A stretch of DNA of 17,896 nucleotides from Chloroflexota bacterium (GCA_012798185.1 JAAZNS010000047.1:1-17896); one strand, 5' to 3'. Positions 7,123 to 16,162 are shown, counted from the stretch's first letter. Notes: a model not told the origin generated them from the letters alone. A program made the numbers and translations.

Positions 7123-8075
7123 TTATTACGGTCTGTCTTAACATTATATTTACTGCTTGCAATTTTCAAGGGATTTCCCAAAAACCTGATGAATTGAATG
7201 CCGTCCATGAAATTGAATTGACTGGTACCGCTTTGGCTGCTTCCGGTGTATTAGAAACGCCTGATTTTACATTATTCACCCCAACGACCGTATCGATAAC
7301 TTCTACACCGGATGCCACCCCGATTTTTACAGATCATTTACCATTAGCGGTTGTGATGATCAAAGAGAATGAAGTATTATCTTTGAGGTCTAGCCCGGGT
7401 GAAAATAATCATGAGATTGCTTCTTTATCCTCACTTGCGGGAAATATCGTTAGCAAGGGTAATACTCAGGATTTTGAGGGTGAAAGCTGGGTCGAGATTC
7501 AATCTCCGAAAGGAGAAACCGGCTGGGTAAAAATTGGCAACCTAACTGAACAAGTTTCTTCAATGGAATTTTGTTCCGATCAAAGAGTAACCCAATTGGT
7601 TGATAAATTCATGAATGCGATCCGGGTGCGTAATGGTAAAGAATTTGCGCAGCTGATCAGCCCCAGGCGCGGGTTGATCATTCGTCATGAATGGTGGAAT
7701 CCAGAAGTTAATTTCCGGGAACCTGAGATGTTGGAAAATATTTTTAACGATTCGACGACCAATAATTGGGGAATTGAAAATGGTAGCGGTCAATCCATTA
7801 ATGGCTCGTTTAAAGATGTGATTCTTCCTAAGATCGATGATGTTCAGGAAGGTTCTATTCGCTTGTGTAATAGTTTGGAGCAGGGGCTAGCTTCGGGCGG
7901 GTCGGCTGGATTTATTCGCTGGCCAAATGAATATGCTAATTTCAACTATATAACCATTTACCGCGCCGCGCCGGAGGGTGATGAGTTGAATTGGCGCACA
8001 TGGGTCATTGGAATTGAATATGTGCATGGCAGCCCCTATATAGCAATCCTTGTTCAATACCATTGGGAAATTTAA
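7098..8075 (+). CDS. Lipoprotein with bacterial SH3 domain and an unassigned C-terminal domain
   Basis: 325 residues. A signal peptide ends in a lipobox-like 'IFTAC', so Cys21 is the likely lipidated residue and the protein should be anchored on the outer face of the membrane. A Thr/Ser/Pro-rich linker (~52-80) leads to a bacterial SH3 domain (~83-152: 'EVLSLRSSPG', 'ESWVEIQSPKGETGWVKI'). In such proteins this fold often binds wall peptides. Residues ~159-325 form a further domain that I do not recognise; it has two cysteines (C159, C257) and a Trp/Tyr-rich C-terminal half ('HEWWNPEVNF', 'NFNYITIYRA', 'WRTWVIGIEYVHG'). The ATG overlaps the end of lon by 25 bases in another frame, with GGAG nine bases upstream, so translation is probably coupled to lon. 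It ends 7 bases from the convergent mltG. Confidence 0.8.
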   Translation: MPGRKLFLVITVCLNIIFTACNFQGISQKPDELNAVHEIELTGTALAASGVLETPDFTLFTPTTVSITSTPDATPIFTDHLPLAVVMIKENEVLSLRSSPGENNHEIASLSSLAGNIVSKGNTQDFEGESWVEIQSPKGETGWVKIGNLTEQVSSMEFCSDQRVTQLVDKFMNAIRVRNGKEFAQLISPRRGLIIRHEWWNPEVNFREPEMLENIFNDSTTNNWGIENGSGQSINGSFKDVILPKIDDVQEGSIRLCNSLEQGLASGGSAGFIRWPNEYANFNYITIYRAAPEGDELNWRTWVIGIEYVHGSPYIAILVQYHWEI

Positions 8076-8082
8076 CGATTAT

Positions 8083-9225
8083 TTATGGGCATGCATTTGC
8101 CAATTGTTCTTCATAGGTTTGGGCAAAATTATGTCTGCCAGATCCATCGCAAGCTGACCTAAAGTAAAGATATGGACTAGATTGGGGGTAAGCAACTGCT
8201 CTTAATGCATCCATGCCTGGGTTAGCAATAGGAGCCGGGGGAAGACCTGGGTAGAGATATGTATTGAAAGGTGAATCGATTTGAAGATCCTCCATGCTTA
8301 ACGGGTTTGCCCACCAGGTTTGCTTCGAAGGTTGAAATCCCAATGCATATTGTACAGTAGGATCAGCATCCAGTTTCATATTTGAAGATAAGCGGTTGAT
8401 ATAAACTGAAGCGATGAGAGGCATTTCATCATCGACGATTGCTTCTCGCTCGACTATCGAAGCTAAAATAACCGCTTGATATAAAGTAAGGCCTTGATTT
8501 GTAAATCCGTTTTTTATTTCTTCGGATAAATTTTGGTCGAAATTTTGAAGAAATGATTGGATTAATTGATCAGCTGAGGCGGTACGAGGAACCTGAATTA
8601 CATCGGGAAATAAAAAACCTTCACATGTTGCAGTTTCGGGTAAATCTTTACTGAAGGACAATCCTGCAGGGAATTGCCTGGATGCTTGTATGAATTGTTC
8701 GGGTGTAATCTGTAACCCGGAAGTAGGCAAGGATGCGGCAATTTCTTCCACACGCCAGCCAGGTAAAACAGAAAAATCGATTACTATCTGGTTCATGGTT
8801 TGGATTGTATTAGCAATCTCAACAGGAGACATAGCAGAACTGAGCTGATGGGTGCCGGCTTTTAACGCAGTATCCAACCCCGAATAGAGTAAGTAAATAC
8901 GCATCGCTTCTGCATTTTTTATCAACCCTTCAGATTGCAATCGATAAATCACTGAAGAAGCAGGTTCGTTAACCTTGATGGTAAAGTTCTGAAAAATCCC
9001 AGCCGGATCGAGAGGGGTGATAAGATCATCTTCGTAAACAAGTAATTGGATAGCATAATAAAAACGATTCAGTAAACTCATTCCCGGAGCTGATTTACCA
9101 AATTCATCCTCGATAATTGAAGGAAGACACACTAAACAAATCACCAGGGTTATTAAAACCAGGCATCCTAAAATGATTAAGGATAAAAAATAACAATTTA
9201 TTCCTGAATTCTTTTTTCGAGGCAT
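8083..9225 (-). CDS. mltG: Endolytic murein transglycosylase MltG
   Basis: 380 residues. MltG cleaves nascent peptidoglycan strands at the membrane and so sets glycan length. One N-terminal membrane helix (residues ~11-35) is followed by the LysM-like region and the YceG catalytic domain. Landmarks are 'SVLPGWRVEEIA' (152-163), 'CEGFLFPD' (201-208), the catalytic Glu259 in 'ILASIVEREA' (253-262), 'INRL' and 'LDADPTVQYALG' (285-296), and 'SPFNTYLYPGLPPAPIANPG' (318-337). The residues match active members. It is the last gene of the minus-strand run, 25 bases after ruvX, and it converges on the lipoprotein gene. The ATG at 9225 has only a weak ribosome site. Confidence 0.95.
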   Translation of the reverse strand: MPRKKNSGINCYFLSLIILGCLVLITLVICLVCLPSIIEDEFGKSAPGMSLLNRFYYAIQLLVYEDDLITPLDPAGIFQNFTIKVNEPASSVIYRLQSEGLIKNAEAMRIYLLYSGLDTALKAGTHQLSSAMSPVEIANTIQTMNQIVIDFSVLPGWRVEEIAASLPTSGLQITPEQFIQASRQFPAGLSFSKDLPETATCEGFLFPDVIQVPRTASADQLIQSFLQNFDQNLSEEIKNGFTNQGLTLYQAVILASIVEREAIVDDEMPLIASVYINRLSSNMKLDADPTVQYALGFQPSKQTWWANPLSMEDLQIDSPFNTYLYPGLPPAPIANPGMDALRAVAYPQSSPYLYFRSACDGSGRHNFAQTYEEQLANACP

Positions 9226-9250
9226 GTAATTTCTATCTCAGTTCGAATTT

Positions 9251-9673
9251 TTATTCTGACTGGTTATGCAATTCATTCAAGTATGATTGCAGAATTTCAG
9301 CCGCAGCCAGGCTATCCAAATGACCTCGCCGTTTCTTTTTGGGAATATTCATGGCAATCAGGGTTTTACGCGCCGATTGAGTGCTGAAGCTTTCATCCCT
9401 CAATAGTACAGTAATTGTTGTTTGATCGCGTATGGCAGCTGCTAATCGGGCAGCTTTTCTTCCCTGAGGCGAAGGGAAACCATCTTCATCAATTGATTGA
9501 CCGACAATAATCAATTCAACCTGATTCTCTGATGCCAACTCAGCGATGCGCCCCGCATCCAAGGGCCGTGAAACATGTTTTATTACCGTGAGGGGCGAAG
9601 CGATTGTATTGGTTGGATCAGAGAGAGCCACTCCAATATTTTTATCCCCGGGGTCGATTGCCATAATCCGCAT
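9251..9673 (-). CDS. ruvX: RuvX/YqgF RNase H-fold protein (putative pre-16S rRNA nuclease / Holliday junction resolvase)
   Basis: 140 residues from the ATG at 9673, which has GGAG six bases upstream and gives the normal family N-terminus 'MRIMAIDPGDKNIGVALSD'. A GTG at 9739 would add 22 residues that do not resemble the family, so I reject it. The acidic residues of the RNase H-like site are seen in 'AIDPG' (first Asp), in 'DEDGFPS' following 'IIVGQS', in 'DESFST' and near the C-terminus in 'GHLDSLAAAEILQ'. Members process the 5' end of 16S rRNA in E. coli; some act on branched DNA. It lies between the J-like membrane protein and mltG, in keeping with the alaS-ruvX-mltG clusters of other bacteria. 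Confidence 0.93.
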   Translation of the reverse strand: MRIMAIDPGDKNIGVALSDPTNTIASPLTVIKHVSRPLDAGRIAELASENQVELIIVGQSIDEDGFPSPQGRKAARLAAAIRDQTTITVLLRDESFSTQSARKTLIAMNIPKKKRRGHLDSLAAAEILQSYLNELHNQSE

Positions 9674-9775
9674 TGATTTCTCCAACACCGTCGATTGAAT
9701 GTAACCACTGAGTGGGCTTGGGTGAGTTTCCGAATACACCTCAAATTCGAAGCTTTTTCACAACAGCCTGAACTG

Positions 9776-11293
9776 CTAAGATTGAATACTGATATTCATT
9801 CTAAAAGGTAAAAAAGGCAATCGCCGCCACCACGAAGGCGTGAGAATAATCTGCGGGGTATCTCTTAGGGGTAGGTTTTGATCGAGGCGGTGAATTGCTT
9901 CTTCAGGCGGTAATCCGATGATCAGGCTGATCGCTTGGGCAGGATCGATTATTGCCTGGATATTTCGATTGGCAATGATTTGCCATCGGTAGGTGTGGTT
10001 TCCCGACCCTATTGGTGCAGTCATGTTTTTTATATTTGTGCTATCTTCGATCACAGAATAATTTTTCGGCAAGTTTACATCCATCGATAGGGTAGCGAGC
10101 TTCAATAGATCTTCAGCCTGGGCAACCAAAAAACTGCATTCCAATTGCAGAGTCAACTTTAATTGATCTGCGGGATAATCTTCTTCAGGATCAAATATCT
10201 GGTCGATTACTTTAATCGATGCTGGTTTTGAAGAGAGCAGAATATCTCCCTTTTTCAATTGCCCGTTAACTTCGGTTAAAGCCGATTGAACGAGCGCAGA
10301 GCGGAGCTTTTCGAATAGTTGAGTTTTATCACTTGCTGAAGGTGCAGGTGAAGTCCGAGTATTTCCTCCTGATGTTGGAGATGGATTATTGACCAGCAGA
10401 TTAATCCCTAATGTACCTTCAATGATTGTCAGACTGCCTTCTTCCAGGTTTCCGATGATTCCCGGTTTTATTGCTCGAACAGGTACACTATTGGTAATTC
10501 CATAACCAGCCTCGACGGTAATTTCTTTTTGGGTAGTAAACCTTACAGGAAGATCTCCAGGAGTTCGAACAATTGTGCCTTTTGGTACGGTGACTGCTTT
10601 GTCGGTAAGATTCGAGAATTCTACCGATCCAATGGCTGGTTGATCATCTATCTCTATCGTTCCGCTTGAGGATATCTGATCTCGCCCTTCAACAATAACG
10701 GATATCATTTGGGCGGGGATGGCTCCAGATATTTTTACACTTTTCTGATCGGGGTTTGCCGCAACTTGTACAGTCACTTCTTGAGATATTATTTCTGGTT
10801 CGAGAATGATATTTGCAGTTGGCATTAATACTGCCGCAATCGCCAGCACCGCTAAAACGCCGATAATAAAGAACAACAAACGGAATTCGATGCGGTTTGA
10901 CAAGGATGGTCTTTGGGAAAGGACTAATGCTTTTAGGGTTTGAATTTTCTGCCGATTTGATGTTTCAGAGGATTTCAATTCAAAATTCTTATTTAATTTT
11001 TCTTGGTTTCTAATCCGCCAAGTTTTTCGAGAAGCGTTGGCTACCGAAGAGAAATGAGGGATACCAAGATGTCGGGCGCGAAAACAAATATTTTTATCTT
11101 TGGAAACCAAAGCCATTTGTGCCCCCAGGGAATCGCAATGCCTTTTAAGTAATACCAGGTCAAGTTCGCGGGTTAATGCAGCGCTTCGCTCTGGAATGAC
11201 CAGTAATATTCTGCCTGCTTTACTCCAGCCGATTTTATCGCGGGTGGAAATATAATCATCGTGCGTTTCAAGCTGAATGATTTGGATTTTCAT
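9776..11293 (-). CDS. Membrane-anchored baseplate-J-like protein
   Basis: 505 residues, function unknown. Residues ~1-95 look like a cytoplasmic alpha/beta domain ('RILLVIPERS', 'LDLVLLKRHCDSLGAQMALV', 'ARHLGIPHFSSV') and are followed by a basic stretch. One membrane helix spans ~138-158 ('FFIIGVLAVLAIAAVLMP'). The outer part begins with a beta-rich region, and then ~220-310 resembles the phage baseplate J / gp47 fold: 'TVPKGTIVRTP', 'VPVRAIKPGIIGNLEEGSLT', 'NPSPTSGG'. A Ser/Pro linker and a second extracytoplasmic region (~320-505) follow. No other phage tail genes are near, so I infer a cellular surface protein, not a contractile injection system. It begins 19 bases after the polytopic protein gene, with no clear ribosome site, which suggests cotranscription. 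Confidence 0.75.
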   Translation of the reverse strand: MKIQIIQLETHDDYISTRDKIGWSKAGRILLVIPERSAALTRELDLVLLKRHCDSLGAQMALVSKDKNICFRARHLGIPHFSSVANASRKTWRIRNQEKLNKNFELKSSETSNRQKIQTLKALVLSQRPSLSNRIEFRLLFFIIGVLAVLAIAAVLMPTANIILEPEIISQEVTVQVAANPDQKSVKISGAIPAQMISVIVEGRDQISSSGTIEIDDQPAIGSVEFSNLTDKAVTVPKGTIVRTPGDLPVRFTTQKEITVEAGYGITNSVPVRAIKPGIIGNLEEGSLTIIEGTLGINLLVNNPSPTSGGNTRTSPAPSASDKTQLFEKLRSALVQSALTEVNGQLKKGDILLSSKPASIKVIDQIFDPEEDYPADQLKLTLQLECSFLVAQAEDLLKLATLSMDVNLPKNYSVIEDSTNIKNMTAPIGSGNHTYRWQIIANRNIQAIIDPAQAISLIIGLPPEEAIHRLDQNLPLRDTPQIILTPSWWRRLPFLPFRMNISIQS

Positions 11294-11312
11294 CGATATA
11301 ATCGGACATACT

Positions 11313-13346
11313 TTATGGCTGACATTGGAATTGGGTTATCATCTGCCGGATGGCATTATCTTGCTTTGCAGAAGGTGATGTGTTTTTGGAAATTCGCAGC
11401 CAAGTATCGCATAGAATTCGCTGCATACGTGAATTTAGTTCAAATGCCTCCTGACTTAATTGAATGGCTTTTTCCCAATTCGCCAGGTGAGCGTTGGCTT
11501 CGATATATGGTAAATATGCTGGGGCGTTTATTTCATATAATGATGGTTTCAATGAAAACGCTTTCTCGCCCATTTCTGCAGCTAATTGCCAGTCTCCCAA
11601 TTGTCGCGCTAAGTCTGCTTTTTCATAATAATAGCACCAGTTATGTTCTGGTTCTACCCCAAAAATCGAGGCAGGCATTTCTGCGGGTAATGAAGGATCA
11701 GCATCGATCAAACTCAAATTTGATAATTGCATGGCTTTTGCAAAGAATTTCGGTTTTTGTGGCAGTTTACTATGTATTGCGGGATCGAGTAGTCTCACAC
11801 AGCCTGGCGGGGAATAATATAAAACGATTGCTCGTGAAGTTGAGCCAGAGAATGAAAACGAACGATAAGGCTGATTAATTTCGAGCCCTTTCCTCAGACT
11901 GGTAAGGTATGTGTCCACGCGTGCCTCGATAGAGACGAATAGGTATGACATGGAGGCAGAATCGTTTTTTGGTGCATACATCATATTGATAGGGGCGGTT
12001 AAGGAATTATCACTGCTGAATTGAAAGGGCAGTTCCGAGGTGATCAACACTGTTCCTGGTTTAATTTGTGGGGCGCGCCAGGCAAGCTGCCAAAAATAAT
12101 CTTTTTCCGAGTTCCATTCGAGGCGGTAATCATTGGCGGTACGAAAATGCGTGCCAACGGCAGCGCCCACCAAAATACCCAGGAGGAATATTTTATACGC
12201 CGGGCGGATGGGTATTATTCCCAGTATTCCGGCATAAAACAGGCTGACCCCTGCCATAAATGCCAGTGTGAATCGATCCCAGGGAAAATATAGTTCTATT
12301 GGCAGCTTGGTCATCCAAAATGGCCATCCGGCTGTAAATAATGCGCTGACGCCGAGGATGATCATGCTAAAGTTGAATGATGTTTGTTTTTCTGTGTTGT
12401 TCGAAATATTCTGATGGTATTTGAGTAGAAAGATAATTACGCCAGTTGCAACAATGCTGACCAACAAAGCATATGCCAGGGTGGGTAATAATCCGAACTG
12501 ATCTAAATCTTTAATATCGAACGTTTTTATCCAGGCAAGGAGGCTCGATTGATATATATCTTTAAGAATGAGGGGAATAAGGGTACGGAATTCATTAATA
12601 ATATTTGCCATGGAATCAAATACAAATTGAACTTGCCCGCGCGGCGTGGGGTGTAGTTTCAACCGCCAATATAAGAAACATGTAACAATTATCCAATAAG
12701 GAATGCTTACCTGAATCACTTTTTTCAACCGATCTATTTGTTTGGGTTGTTTTTCCTTTAAAGCAATCCAGATAATTACAGGCCTGAGAAGCTCTAAACC
12801 AAAGAAATATTCCAAAGTAAAAATGCTGTATGCAGCGCTAACCAGCGATATGACATAATAAAGCCAGAAATCTTTCCCAGCTTTCAATCCCTTGACGATC
12901 ATCCCCAAGGAGAATAAAACTAATGCCAGGATAAGGTACATATGGCTATAGGTAATGGGGATAAATTGTTGATAGAAGCCCGGATATATTGTAAATAGAA
13001 AGGCAGCCCAGGTGACCAGTTCGGGTTTGTTATCCCATAATTGTTTAATGAACCACCAAAAAGCCACACAACTCAGCCATCTTGAAACAAACCCAAAGAT
13101 ATGCCAACTAAAAAGTGAATCCCCCAAAATGGTTGTGGTGAGTGTAAATAAATAACCCAGCGATGGACGATCCACGGTAAATACGTTGGTAAAGCCAGAA
13201 GCCCCTAAAACACGCAAAAACCATATGGACGGCCAATCATCCCAATACCACCCCAGCCAGGGGACTAAAATGCCATAACTGATCGTGCATAAAACTAATA
13301 AAACCAGGGGAATGGTAAAAGGACGGTTCGATTGTTGGCTGGACAT
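11313..13346 (-). CDS. Polytopic GT-C-like membrane protein with C-terminal TPR repeats
   Basis: 677 residues. About ten or more hydrophobic helices lie within residues ~10-420. The first extracytoplasmic loop has 'GWYWDDWPS' (Asp36-Asp37), which resembles the acidic motif of GT-C glycosyltransferases that use lipid-linked sugars; by homology reasoning it may move sugars outside the cell, but donor and acceptor are unknown. After the membrane part comes a soluble region (~420-560), and then TPR-like helical repeats (~570-640: 'YEKADLARQLGDWQLAAEMG', 'ANWEKAIQLSQEAFELN') that would lie outside the membrane and could bind a partner. It starts 13 bases after alaS and ends 19 bases before the J-like gene, so the three are probably one transcript. 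The specific family is not certain. Confidence 0.7.
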   Translation of the reverse strand: MSSQQSNRPFTIPLVLLVLCTISYGILVPWLGWYWDDWPSIWFLRVLGASGFTNVFTVDRPSLGYLFTLTTTILGDSLFSWHIFGFVSRWLSCVAFWWFIKQLWDNKPELVTWAAFLFTIYPGFYQQFIPITYSHMYLILALVLFSLGMIVKGLKAGKDFWLYYVISLVSAAYSIFTLEYFFGLELLRPVIIWIALKEKQPKQIDRLKKVIQVSIPYWIIVTCFLYWRLKLHPTPRGQVQFVFDSMANIINEFRTLIPLILKDIYQSSLLAWIKTFDIKDLDQFGLLPTLAYALLVSIVATGVIIFLLKYHQNISNNTEKQTSFNFSMIILGVSALFTAGWPFWMTKLPIELYFPWDRFTLAFMAGVSLFYAGILGIIPIRPAYKIFLLGILVGAAVGTHFRTANDYRLEWNSEKDYFWQLAWRAPQIKPGTVLITSELPFQFSSDNSLTAPINMMYAPKNDSASMSYLFVSIEARVDTYLTSLRKGLEINQPYRSFSFSGSTSRAIVLYYSPPGCVRLLDPAIHSKLPQKPKFFAKAMQLSNLSLIDADPSLPAEMPASIFGVEPEHNWCYYYEKADLARQLGDWQLAAEMGEKAFSLKPSLYEINAPAYLPYIEANAHLANWEKAIQLSQEAFELNSRMQRILCDTWLRISKNTSPSAKQDNAIRQMITQFQCQP

Positions 13347-13359
13347 GAATCAGATCGAT

Positions 13360-16104
13360 TTATGGTTTATAGTGATTTTTCACCCAGGATTCTACACTGG
13401 AGAGAGCTTTATCGAGGTTCGAAGCATCTTTGCCACCAGCTTGCGCTAGAGTTGGTTTTCCACCGCCTCCGCCGCTAATTTGCTTGCCAATAAACCTAAC
13501 CAGCTCGATTGCATTGATGCCTTTTGCTGTTAAATCGTTCGTTACACCAGCAACTGTTAAAGGCTGCTCATTCATTATACTAGCTAACACGACCACCCCC
13601 ATAACCGGATATTTCTCGCGGAATATATCAACCATTTGCCTCAAGGTATCCATATCTGCGTCGGTAAATTTGTGGGTAAGGATATTTACATCGTTACGCT
13701 GAATTGTCTTATTTATACATTTTTCGAATTCCGCTCTCACTAAGTTCTGTCGTAACGAAGCATTTTCTTTTTGCAGGTTATTAATATTGGTTAAAAGCGA
13801 TTGTGCCTTTTCAGGAAGCTGGTCGGGGGCTGAAGATAATAAATTTGCTGTTTGGTTTACGATACGAAACCGTTGCTGGATCAATTGATAAGCAGCTCTG
13901 CCAGTTACAGCTTCGATACGGCGGATGCCGGCAGCTACGCTGCTTTCATTGGTAATCAAGAATATGCCGATATCGCCTGTCTCTTCAACATGCGTACCCC
14001 CACATAATTCGTTGGAGAATATCTGCGGTTCTCCAATAGTGATATTGCGCACGATTTCCCCATATTTTTCTCCAAATAAAGCGGTAGCACCTTCATCGAT
14101 TGCCTGTTGGAGAGGTTTTAGGGCAATAGTCAAATGATAATCACCCAAGATGTTTTGATTGACGATTGCTTCGACCTGCTCTAACTGATCTGTTGTCATG
14201 CTTTCGGGATGGGTAAAATCGAATCGTAAATGGTCGGGTGCAACCAAAGAGCCAGCTTGTCGGGCGTGTTCGCCTAACACTTGCCGTAAAGCATGGTGTA
14301 ATAAGTGGGTGGCAGTGTGATTGCGCATGATATCCTGGCGTCTTTGTGCATCGACGCGGGCGATGGCTGTATCACCCGTGCGAGGCTGCCCGGTAATTAC
14401 TTCACCTAGATGAGTAATGATGCCTGCAGCAGGTTTGCGCATCTCTTTAACGATAATTTTCCAGGCATTTCCATCTGCAGAGATGATTTCTCCATTATCG
14501 GATACCTGGCCGCCCGCCTCGATATAAAAACAAGTATCTGGAAGCACTACTTCCACAACATCTCCTGATTTAACGACATTAACGAGCTGTCCTTCTTTGA
14601 CCAACCCTAAAATTTGCCCGTGCACTTCCAAGCGTGTATATGGATCGTAAGTCACACCAGCAGTATCAATCTTACCTTCTCGAAGCAGCGCTTCGAATAA
14701 TTGGCGGTATATATCAACGTCTTCACCGCCCAGTTCTCCAAAGGCTTCGCCAGCACCGGAGGCAAGACGGTGTTCATCCATTGCTTTTCTGAAACCGGGT
14801 TCATCCACTTCTAATCCCTGGTCACGGGCGATATCACGGGTGATTTCGAGCGGCAATCCATAAGTGGCGTACAGCTCAAAAGCCTGGTCGCCCGGCAAGA
14901 CCTTTTGCTTTCGGCGGGATACTTTTTCGAGGAGATTATCGAGCTTGTTTACACCGCCTTCTACGGTGCGCTGAAAACGCGTTTCTTCGCGGGTGATCTC
15001 TTTGAGTATGGTTTCCTGATTGCGTCGCAGCTCTGGGTAGAACTCTCCATAGGTTTGAATGACCGCCTCGGCAACCTGCGATAGAAACGGCTTATTCAAC
15101 CCTAATTTGCTGCCAAACCGTGCTGCTCTGCGGATGATCATGCGACAGATATAATTGCGACCGGTATTACCCGGAACCACACCATCGGCAATTAAGAAAG
15201 TTGCCGCACGCGAGTGATCTGCTATGACCCGGTAGGGGGTGATATTGGCTGCTCTTTCTTGATCTGAATTTCCCGTTAATTGTTGTACGGTATTCATCAT
15301 TGGGGTGAATAAATCGGTTTTGTAATTCGAATCGACGCCTTGTAATACAGAAACAATTCTTTCAAATCCCATTCCCGTATCCACATGTTTGGCGGGTAAA
15401 GGTTCGAGCTGAGTGGGAGATAGACGGTTGTATTGAATGAATACCAAATTCCATAGCTCTAAGAAACGTTTACAATCGCCATTGACACGGCAAACATGAC
15501 CGGGCTTGCCTCTCTTATCGCAATAATCTTCTCCACGGTCGAAATGAATTTCACTGCATGGTCCGCAGGGTCCAGTTTCAGCCATTTCCCAAAAATTATC
15601 TTTTCTGCCAAAAAAAAGGACATGGTCTGGATTAATACCGGGTTGTTTTATCCATTCGTTTGCAGCTTCATCATCCTGGGAGATATCACCTTTATCATCA
15701 CGAAAGCAAGTTGCCCAAAGACGGTCGCGTGGTAACCCCCAATCTATGGTTAATAATTCCCATGCCCATGCGATGGCTTCTTTTTTATAATAATCTCCGA
15801 AAGACCAGTTACCCAGCATCTCAAAAAAGGTATGGTGAGTGTCGTCACGCCCGACATCGTCCAGGTCGTTATGTTTTCCGGCAACGCGCATGCATTTTTG
15901 AGAATCGACAGCGCGGGTATAAGGACGGATGTCGGTTCCTAGAAACACATCCTTGAATTGCACCATACCTGCATTGGTAAACAGCAAAGTTTGGTCACCT
16001 CCTGGCACGAGAGGCGCAGAAGGGACAATTGTGTGCCCCCGTTGCGCAAAGAAATCGATGAATTTTTGCCGAATACTTGCTCCAGAAAATTGGGATAAGG
16101 TCAT
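13360..16104 (-). CDS. alaS: Alanyl-tRNA synthetase
   Basis: 914 residues from the ATG at 16104, which has GGAG five bases upstream; a TTG 24 bases earlier is less likely. It charges tRNA(Ala) and clears mischarged Ser/Gly. The class II catalytic core has 'DDVGRDDTHHTFFEMLGNWS' (residues ~82-101) and 'HVDTGMGFERI' (240-250). The editing domain shows the zinc ligands His596/His600 ('HTATH') and Cys701/His705 ('CGGTH'). A coiled-coil-prone stretch (~765-800) leads to the C-Ala domain with 'GGGGGKPTLAQAGG' (878-891). Within the core, residues ~195-211 form a Cys/His-rich insertion (C195, H203, C205, C211) that could bind metal. It is the first gene of the minus-strand run that continues to mltG. 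Confidence 0.97.
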   Translation of the reverse strand: MTLSQFSGASIRQKFIDFFAQRGHTIVPSAPLVPGGDQTLLFTNAGMVQFKDVFLGTDIRPYTRAVDSQKCMRVAGKHNDLDDVGRDDTHHTFFEMLGNWSFGDYYKKEAIAWAWELLTIDWGLPRDRLWATCFRDDKGDISQDDEAANEWIKQPGINPDHVLFFGRKDNFWEMAETGPCGPCSEIHFDRGEDYCDKRGKPGHVCRVNGDCKRFLELWNLVFIQYNRLSPTQLEPLPAKHVDTGMGFERIVSVLQGVDSNYKTDLFTPMMNTVQQLTGNSDQERAANITPYRVIADHSRAATFLIADGVVPGNTGRNYICRMIIRRAARFGSKLGLNKPFLSQVAEAVIQTYGEFYPELRRNQETILKEITREETRFQRTVEGGVNKLDNLLEKVSRRKQKVLPGDQAFELYATYGLPLEITRDIARDQGLEVDEPGFRKAMDEHRLASGAGEAFGELGGEDVDIYRQLFEALLREGKIDTAGVTYDPYTRLEVHGQILGLVKEGQLVNVVKSGDVVEVVLPDTCFYIEAGGQVSDNGEIISADGNAWKIIVKEMRKPAAGIITHLGEVITGQPRTGDTAIARVDAQRRQDIMRNHTATHLLHHALRQVLGEHARQAGSLVAPDHLRFDFTHPESMTTDQLEQVEAIVNQNILGDYHLTIALKPLQQAIDEGATALFGEKYGEIVRNITIGEPQIFSNELCGGTHVEETGDIGIFLITNESSVAAGIRRIEAVTGRAAYQLIQQRFRIVNQTANLLSSAPDQLPEKAQSLLTNINNLQKENASLRQNLVRAEFEKCINKTIQRNDVNILTHKFTDADMDTLRQMVDIFREKYPVMGVVVLASIMNEQPLTVAGVTNDLTAKGINAIELVRFIGKQISGGGGGKPTLAQAGGKDASNLDKALSSVESWVKNHYKP

Positions 16105-16162
16105 AATAACTCCAAAAATATCTGCCAAATTATTGATAAAAATAGAATTGATTAACTATAGA

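Noticed and set aside
9705..9715. CCACT-G-AGTGG palindrome between the J-like gene and ruvX
   Set aside because: A one-base loop cannot form as such, no T-run follows on either strand, and a short 11-base dyad is expected by chance in a window this long.
9674..9739. Longer ruvX start (GTG at 9739)
   Set aside because: The extra 22 residues do not fit the family, and the ATG at 9673 has a good GGAG site at the right distance.
11261..11878. 205-codon open frame on the plus strand
   Set aside because: It lies opposite the J-like gene start and the polytopic protein gene, both of which have recognisable domains; its translation has no family features or ribosome site.
13430..13702. Open frame with a PPPPP stretch on the plus strand
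   Set aside because: It is the reverse complement of the glycine-rich C-Ala motif (GGGGG) of alaS, so the proline run is an artefact.
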